A stretch of DNA of 64,000 bases from Phycisphaerae bacterium (GTDB lineage Bacteria; Planctomycetota; Phycisphaerae; UBA1845; UTPLA1), in assembly GCA_035275405.1 (NCBI GenBank), contig DATEMU010000014.1, forward strand, positions 124,001 through 188,000, read 5' to 3'. Below are positions 59,800 through 64,000 of the stretch, one piece after another. Numbering within the stretch: position 1 is the first letter of the stretch; each line of letters starts with the position of its first letter. The translations under genes and the position numbers were made by a program. Below the pieces are notes generated by a model, which was not told the DNA's origin, made no database searches, and saw only the letters and a list, made by a program, of their open reading frames with translations.

Positions 59800-61104
59800 A
59801 TGAAACTGCGTTGCCCGCGCTGCAAACAGAAGCTCAATGTCCCGGAGAAGCTGGGGGGCAAGACGATTCGTTGTCCGTCGTGCAACCGGGCCTTCACGGT
59901 TCCGGTGGCGCAGGCCGGATCGGGCGCGGCCCTCGACGCGTCGCGGATGGATCTGGAGGGTCTGGCCAATCTGGAAAAGCAGTCGTCGGGGATGTCCGAC
60001 GCGGACCTTTCCGAGGTGCTGGCGGCCGAGGCCCAGAAGAAAAAGGCCGCGCCGGCGGACTCGAAGATGCGCGCCTGTCCCAATTGCGGCAAGGAGATGC
60101 GCATCGTTGATCCCTATGTGGAAATACTTTGCTCGCACTGCTGGAACCCGATCCCCGCCCTGGTGCAGGGGTCTTCCGCGACCACGACCATTCGCGGGGG
60201 CAAGGGGCGCCGAAAATCGACGGAAGGCGCGGCGGGGTTTTACGGCGACCTGGCGAACTGCGTCGCCTATCCCCTGCCCGCGCTGGGATCGCTCCTGACC
60301 GCGTCGGGCCTCGCCGTGGCCGCGGGACTGTTGCCGGTGGCGGCGATGACGGCGATGGCCAACTTGATGCAACAGGGCGCGGTGGGGACGGATCAGGGAG
60401 TTCAGAAGGCGGACTTGTCGAATGTGCAATTGATCCTGATCGGCATCTTCGCGGCGGAGGTTTTTTTCTTCACGGCCATCGCCATCCACGCTTTTATCGA
60501 TGTGATCAAGACGACCACGACCGGCACGGACGCGCCGCCGAATTTGTCCTGGGGCCCGTCGGCGTGGGGCAAGAGCTTTCTGGGGTACGTGACGCTGGTG
60601 GCGTATGCGGTGGTGATGACCTATGTGGTGCTTCTGCTCACGGTGGGGGATCCGTGGGAGATGATCCGCGCCGGGCGAGTGGTGGAGATGTTCAAGTCGG
60701 GGGGCACGGCGCTGATCGTGGGGATGGTCGTGGTTTCATTCGGCATTCCGATGAACCTCCTGGGCTTTGCCCTGGGCAACATCGGGCAGGCGCTCAATCC
60801 GGTCAACGTGGTCAAGTCCATCGGCCGGACCCATGCGCATTACGCGTTTCTCGTCGTTCTGCTGTCGGTCTATGGCGCCCTGTTCGGCGCGGCGTTCATG
60901 GCGATTGTCTTTGACTGGCTGATTCCGCAGATCGGGAAGATGCGGGCGGGCTCGGCGGAGGGCGATCTGGTGCAGGTGGCGCTGGCGTTGCTGACGTGGG
61001 GGGCGGTGATGCTGTTCTATTTCTACGGGACATACGTATTGGCGCGGATGCATGGGCTGTTTGCGCGGAGCTTTCGGAAGGACTTGTTCTTTGGGACCGG
61101 TTGA
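59800..61104 (+). CDS. Membrane protein with two N-terminal zinc ribbons
   Basis: ATG 59800 is chosen; the open frame reaches 59764. The 434 residues begin with a zinc ribbon of the MJ0042 type (LRCPRCKQKLNVPEKLGGKT and IRCPSCNRAF), and a second ribbon is at about residues 102-126 (RACPNCGKEMRIVD, LCSHCWNP). The rest has about seven membrane helices (LGSLLTASGLAVAAGLLPVA, LILIGIFAAEVFFFTAIAIH, ALIVGMVVVSFGIPMNLLGF). It is a family common in planctomycetes without a known role. The last helix is followed by a basic tail (ARSFRKDLFFGTG). Confidence 0.7.
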   Translation: MKLRCPRCKQKLNVPEKLGGKTIRCPSCNRAFTVPVAQAGSGAALDASRMDLEGLANLEKQSSGMSDADLSEVLAAEAQKKKAAPADSKMRACPNCGKEMRIVDPYVEILCSHCWNPIPALVQGSSATTTIRGGKGRRKSTEGAAGFYGDLANCVAYPLPALGSLLTASGLAVAAGLLPVAAMTAMANLMQQGAVGTDQGVQKADLSNVQLILIGIFAAEVFFFTAIAIHAFIDVIKTTTTGTDAPPNLSWGPSAWGKSFLGYVTLVAYAVVMTYVVLLLTVGDPWEMIRAGRVVEMFKSGGTALIVGMVVVSFGIPMNLLGFALGNIGQALNPVNVVKSIGRTHAHYAFLVVLLSVYGALFGAAFMAIVFDWLIPQIGKMRAGSAEGDLVQVALALLTWGAVMLFYFYGTYVLARMHGLFARSFRKDLFFGTG

Positions 61105-61109
61105 AGGCG

Positions 61110-61586
61110 AATGTGGAAGTCGGAATTCGGAATGCGGAATGGGAAGAGGTTCACCACCGAGAGCACAGAGGACACAGAGATTATTTTTGTTTGGTGGAAC
61201 CAGACGGAACTGGCCGGAACCGCAGATGGCGCTGATGGACGTGGATGGGTAAGGGCGGAGCAGGCGAGCAGTAGAGCAGGCGACCCCAGGAGGGGGAGGG
61301 GGGGCGAAATTGAGCGAAATTGAACGAACAATGATCCGCAGATGGCGCCGATCGGCGCGGATGGGGATGCAGCACAGCGGCGCAGATTTTTTCGAGGCGC
61401 AAACGAGCGCCAACGAGCGCAATTTGAAGGCCTGAGGCTTGAGGCTTGAGAGCGCGAGGGCGGGCGGCGCGCAGAGAAAAAAACGATGTGGTTGAATTGG
61501 GCTGACAAAGTTGAATCCTCGATGCATGGGTGGGGAATCTCCGATCTCACGAGCCGTAAGCTATGAGCTTTAAGCCGTAAGCTGAA
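61110..61586. repeat. Cluster of five microrepeat families in a 768-base gap
   Basis: The gap 61105-61872 has no convincing gene. It holds GGAATTCGGAATGCGGAAT (61120-61140), CACCGAGAGCACAGAGGACA (61155-61174), CCGCAGATGGCGCTGATGG (61221-61239) and CCGCAGATGGCGCCGATCGG (61333-61352), GGCCTGAGGCTTGAGGCTTG (61429-61448) and GTAAGCTATGAGCTTTAAGC (61557-61576). Four of these types also occur elsewhere in the window. The rest of the gap is a run of A and T tracts (61600-61720) and the promoter listed next. Confidence 0.7.
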
Positions 61587-61796
61587 CCAATGCGGCGGCT
61601 TCGCAGCTTTTTTTGTCCCCTGCCCAGTACTCGTGCTCATCGCTCCCTCATGTCCGCGCTTTTCGCAAAAAAAAATGTAAGTTACTTTTTGGCCCGCACT
61701 TGGAAGAAATAAATTTTGGGAAAGGGCCCCCCGTTCCCCAGCATGGCGTCCGACGCGGTGACGCACGCGGAACAGGAAGGAATCGAAAATCGGCAT

Positions 61797-61822
61797 TGTG
61801 ACCCCCAAAGTGTGGTACAATC
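61797..61822 (+). promoter_or_regulatory. Extended -10 promoter for the FG-GAP gene
   Basis: TGGTACAAT at 61814-61822 is an extended -10 element. TTGTGA lies at 61797-61802, only 14 bases before the -10 hexamer, so the extended -10 is the main feature. The gene starts 50 bases downstream. Confidence 0.5.
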
Positions 61823-61872
61823 GCGGAACACGTCGAGGGCTACGTTATTGGCGACATGGTGGAGGTAATCCC

Positions 61873-64000
61873 ATGAACCCGATTACTTTTCAATTGAAAG
61901 TGTCGTGCTTCCAGCGAGTCGCGGCGTGTGGATTTCTGCTACTCCTCGCCGAGACCACGTCCGTACACGGCCAATGCACCCCGGAGGAACTTGCCCAGTC
62001 CAAGCTCCTCGCCAACGACGGGGTGAACGGTGACCTCTTCGGCTACTCGGTTGCAGTCTCGGGCGACACGGCCATAGTCGGCGCTTGGGGCCACGACCCC
62101 CCGAGTACTCCGTATCTCAGTGGTGCGGCTTATGTCTTCGTCCGCGACGGTGTTGGATGGATTCAGCAGGCTAAGCTGACGCCCACTGACCAGGGATATC
62201 AGGACCGGTTCGGTCATTCAGTCGCGATCGATGGCGACACAGCCGTGGTCGGGGCAGTCTCCGCCGGAAATTACGCTGGAGCGGCGTACGTCTTTGTCCG
62301 CTCCGGAACCGTCTGGACTCAGCAGGCCAAACTCACCGCCTCCGATGCAGCGCCGTATGACAGTTTCGGCAACTCGGTAGCGCTCTTCGGCGACACGGCA
62401 GTTATCGGGGCGGACAACGGAGACAACTCGGGGTTCAAGACCGAGGGCCCCGGCTCGGCCTACATCTTCGTCCGCTCTGGTGGCATCTGGACTGAGCAGG
62501 CCAAGTTGACCGCAATGGATGGAGCAATCGGAGACGCATTCGGCCACTCCGTCTCAGTGTCGGCCGACACGGCGGTGGTTGGAGCCTGGCTCGACGACCA
62601 CGCGGGCGGGTCCAACGCCGGCTCGGCCTACGTCTTCATCCGCTCTGGTGGGGTGTGGACCCACCAGGCCAAGTTGACCACCTCCGACGCGGCCTGGTTT
62701 GGCTACTCCGTGGCGCTGTCGGGCGACACGGCGCTGGTCGGGGCCAGGTTGGCGGGCAACGCCGGCTCAGCCTATGTCTTCATCCGCTCCGGTACCCTGT
62801 GGACTCAGCAGGCCACTCTGACGCCCTCCGATGCGTCGGCAGACGATTTTGGTTTCTCCGTCGCGGTCTCGGCCGACAAAGCCGTGGTCGGTGCGCGGCT
62901 CGAGGGCGATGGAAACGAAGGCGCAGCCTACGTCTTCGCCAAGCCACCCACGGGTTGGATCAACATGACGGAAACGAGCAGGCTCGTCGCTTACGATGCG
63001 TCCGCTCACCAGGAGTTCGGTGTCTCTGTTTCGATCTCCGATGACACGACGATAGTCGGTACTTACCAATACAACAGCAGCTACCCAGGCACGGGCTCGG
63101 CCTACGTATTCGGAGACCGCGACGGCGACGGGGTGGACGACGTATGTGATAACTGTCCGCTCAACACGCCGAATCCGGACCAATTAGATATCGATGACGA
63201 CGGCATCGGCGACGCCTGTGAACATGATGAAGACGAGGATGGCGTGCCGAATGCATCGGACAACTGCCCCAGCACGCCGAACCCAGGACAGGACGACGCC
63301 GACAGCGACGGGATCGGCGACGCCTGCGACAATTGCCCGGATGCCTCCAATTCCGGCCAGGAAAATGCCGACGGCGACGCCGCCGGCGATGCCTGCGACG
63401 ATTGCCCGAACGACCCCAACAAGATCTTGCCGGGGGCCTGCGGCTGCGGCGTCCCCGATGTAGACGTGGACTCGGACGGGGTGCCAGATTGCGCCGACAA
63501 CTGCGCAGGTGTGTTTAATCCCGGACAAGAGGACGATGATGGCGATGGAGACGGCGACGTGTGCGACAATTGTCTCGACGTGTCAAATCCCGCACAGGAG
63601 GATGCGGACTCCGACACCATCGGCGATGCTTGTGACAATTGTCCGAATAGCCCCGCCGTCGACTGCTTTCCTCCCGATCCCGATCCCATGACCTTCGCGT
63701 CGCCGCCCGCACCGCTGGGCCTGACGTCGATCACGATGACGGCCACCACGGCGACCGACGCCACCACGCCGCCGGTTCTGTACATGTTCGAGTGCACCAG
63801 CGCCTCGCCCGGCGGAACGAGCAGCGGCTGGCAACCGGGCGTGGGTTACACTGACACCGGTCTTTCGGTGAACATGCCGTATTCCTATCGGGTCGCGGCG
63901 CAGGACAGTGTGACGCCGACGCCCAACCAGACGGCTTTTTCGGAGGAGGTGTTCCTCTCCACACCCATCGAATCGCCGCAGGGCCTGGCCACGGGCGTCG
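61873..64000 (+). CDS. Secreted FG-GAP beta-propeller and thrombospondin-3 repeat protein (3' end outside window)
   Basis: ATG 61873 has GGAGG eight to twelve bases upstream. The frame stays open to the end of the window, giving at least 709 residues. A signal peptide (AACGFLLLLAETTSVHGQC) is followed by seven FG-GAP blades, each with a phrase like FGYSVAVSGDTAIVGA and later GAAYVFVRSG (FGHSVAIDGDTAVVGA, FGNSVALFGDTAVIGA, FGHSVSVSADTAVVGA and three more), a full seven-bladed propeller. From about residue 415, Asp-rich TSP type 3 repeats follow (DRDGDGVDDVCDNCP, DSDGIGDACDNCP), about seven, which bind calcium. The last part looks fibronectin-like. It is a surface or matrix protein. Confidence 0.88.
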   Translation, partial: MNPITFQLKVSCFQRVAACGFLLLLAETTSVHGQCTPEELAQSKLLANDGVNGDLFGYSVAVSGDTAIVGAWGHDPPSTPYLSGAAYVFVRDGVGWIQQAKLTPTDQGYQDRFGHSVAIDGDTAVVGAVSAGNYAGAAYVFVRSGTVWTQQAKLTASDAAPYDSFGNSVALFGDTAVIGADNGDNSGFKTEGPGSAYIFVRSGGIWTEQAKLTAMDGAIGDAFGHSVSVSADTAVVGAWLDDHAGGSNAGSAYVFIRSGGVWTHQAKLTTSDAAWFGYSVALSGDTALVGARLAGNAGSAYVFIRSGTLWTQQATLTPSDASADDFGFSVAVSADKAVVGARLEGDGNEGAAYVFAKPPTGWINMTETSRLVAYDASAHQEFGVSVSISDDTTIVGTYQYNSSYPGTGSAYVFGDRDGDGVDDVCDNCPLNTPNPDQLDIDDDGIGDACEHDEDEDGVPNASDNCPSTPNPGQDDADSDGIGDACDNCPDASNSGQENADGDAAGDACDDCPNDPNKILPGACGCGVPDVDVDSDGVPDCADNCAGVFNPGQEDDDGDGDGDVCDNCLDVSNPAQEDADSDTIGDACDNCPNSPAVDCFPPDPDPMTFASPPAPLGLTSITMTATTATDATTPPVLYMFECTSASPGGTSSGWQPGVGYTDTGLSVNMPYSYRVAAQDSVTPTPNQTAFSEEVFLSTPIESPQGLATGV

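Noticed and set aside
58093..60489. A 798-codon minus-strand frame opposite the PAS-GAF gene.
   Set aside because: It spans two well-supported plus-strand genes and shows only shadow composition.
61613..61801. A 62-codon plus-strand frame in the repeat-rich gap.
   Set aside because: It runs through poly-A tracts, has no ribosome site and no signal or domain.
1..64000. tRNA, rRNA, prophage or transposase genes.
   Set aside because: I looked for tRNA-like arms ending in CCA, conserved rRNA blocks and transposase motifs and found none that held up; a covariance-model search would be needed to exclude them.

Overview
The window is GC-rich bacterial chromosomal DNA, most likely from a member of the Planctomycetota. 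I infer this from protein style: Thr/Ser/Gln/Pro linkers (30118-30783, 37577-38911), a CRKCGYDL-type C-terminal zinc ribbon (26251-26937), FG-GAP plus thrombospondin-3 secreted proteins, an oversized multi-PDZ RseP, DUF1569 and DinB genes, and many lone secreted or lipid-anchored proteins. Housekeeping anchors are thiC, prfB, dxr, rseP and rplU. I saw no rRNA, tRNA, insertion sequence, prophage or CRISPR array. The first gene (DinB) and the last gene (FG-GAP/TSP3) run off the window.

Layout. 1-8.6 kb: DinB end, cupin, hydrolase, then a TPP riboswitch at about 1891-2035 heading a compact + strand series (dienelactone hydrolase, thioredoxin-DUF3738, cupin, AT-rich orphan, a broken copy of the thiC 5' end, an S51-like peptidase with Cys in place of Ser, and thiC), followed by a PIN toxin and a small partner. 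8.6-20.7 kb: mostly small accessory proteins, including two DUF4242 genes around a secreted protein, a kelch propeller, a Cys-based phosphatase, a P-loop kinase-like protein, an iron-permease-like protein, a methanethiol-methyltransferase-like enzyme, DinB/DUF1569 proteins, hydrolases and a polysaccharide deacetylase. 20.7-30 kb, mainly - strand: a HEAT protein, a protein with two kinase domains, prfB with its programmed frameshift, a phosphatase (+), a DUF4258/YgiT pair, dihydropyrimidinase and ExoD. 30-34.6 kb: thioredoxin, dxr and rseP. 34.6-39.2 kb (-): two tiny lipoproteins, a triple LPP20-like protein, a CsgG-like/TPR lipoprotein, a secreted protein and rplU. 39.5-46 kb (+): rhomboid-TPR, a Fic protein behind an operator-like promoter, and a 1235-residue RTX protein. 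46-64 kb: K+ channel pore, membrane-metallophosphoesterase fusion, surface protein with a Cys-type C-terminal anchor, membrane glycosyltransferase pair, catalytic/non-catalytic M16 pair, membrane proteins, a PAS-GAF-receiver signalling protein, and the start of a seven-bladed FG-GAP/TSP3 protein.

The most unusual signal is the thiamine locus together with dispersed short repeats. Families of degenerate microrepeats (GGAATGCGGAATTCGG, CGAATAGCGAAT, GCCTGAGGCTTGAG, CACCGAGGCACAGAG, CCGCAGATGGCGC) lie between genes. They also appear to have entered the P5/L5 arm of the TPP riboswitch, the coding sequence of thiC (in frame) and the dxr-rseP junction, where a repeat is probably translated as the RseP N-terminus. 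Starts were chosen by Shine-Dalgarno spacing, ATGA-type overlaps and signal peptides. Family names are recognised by eye from motifs; no search was run.
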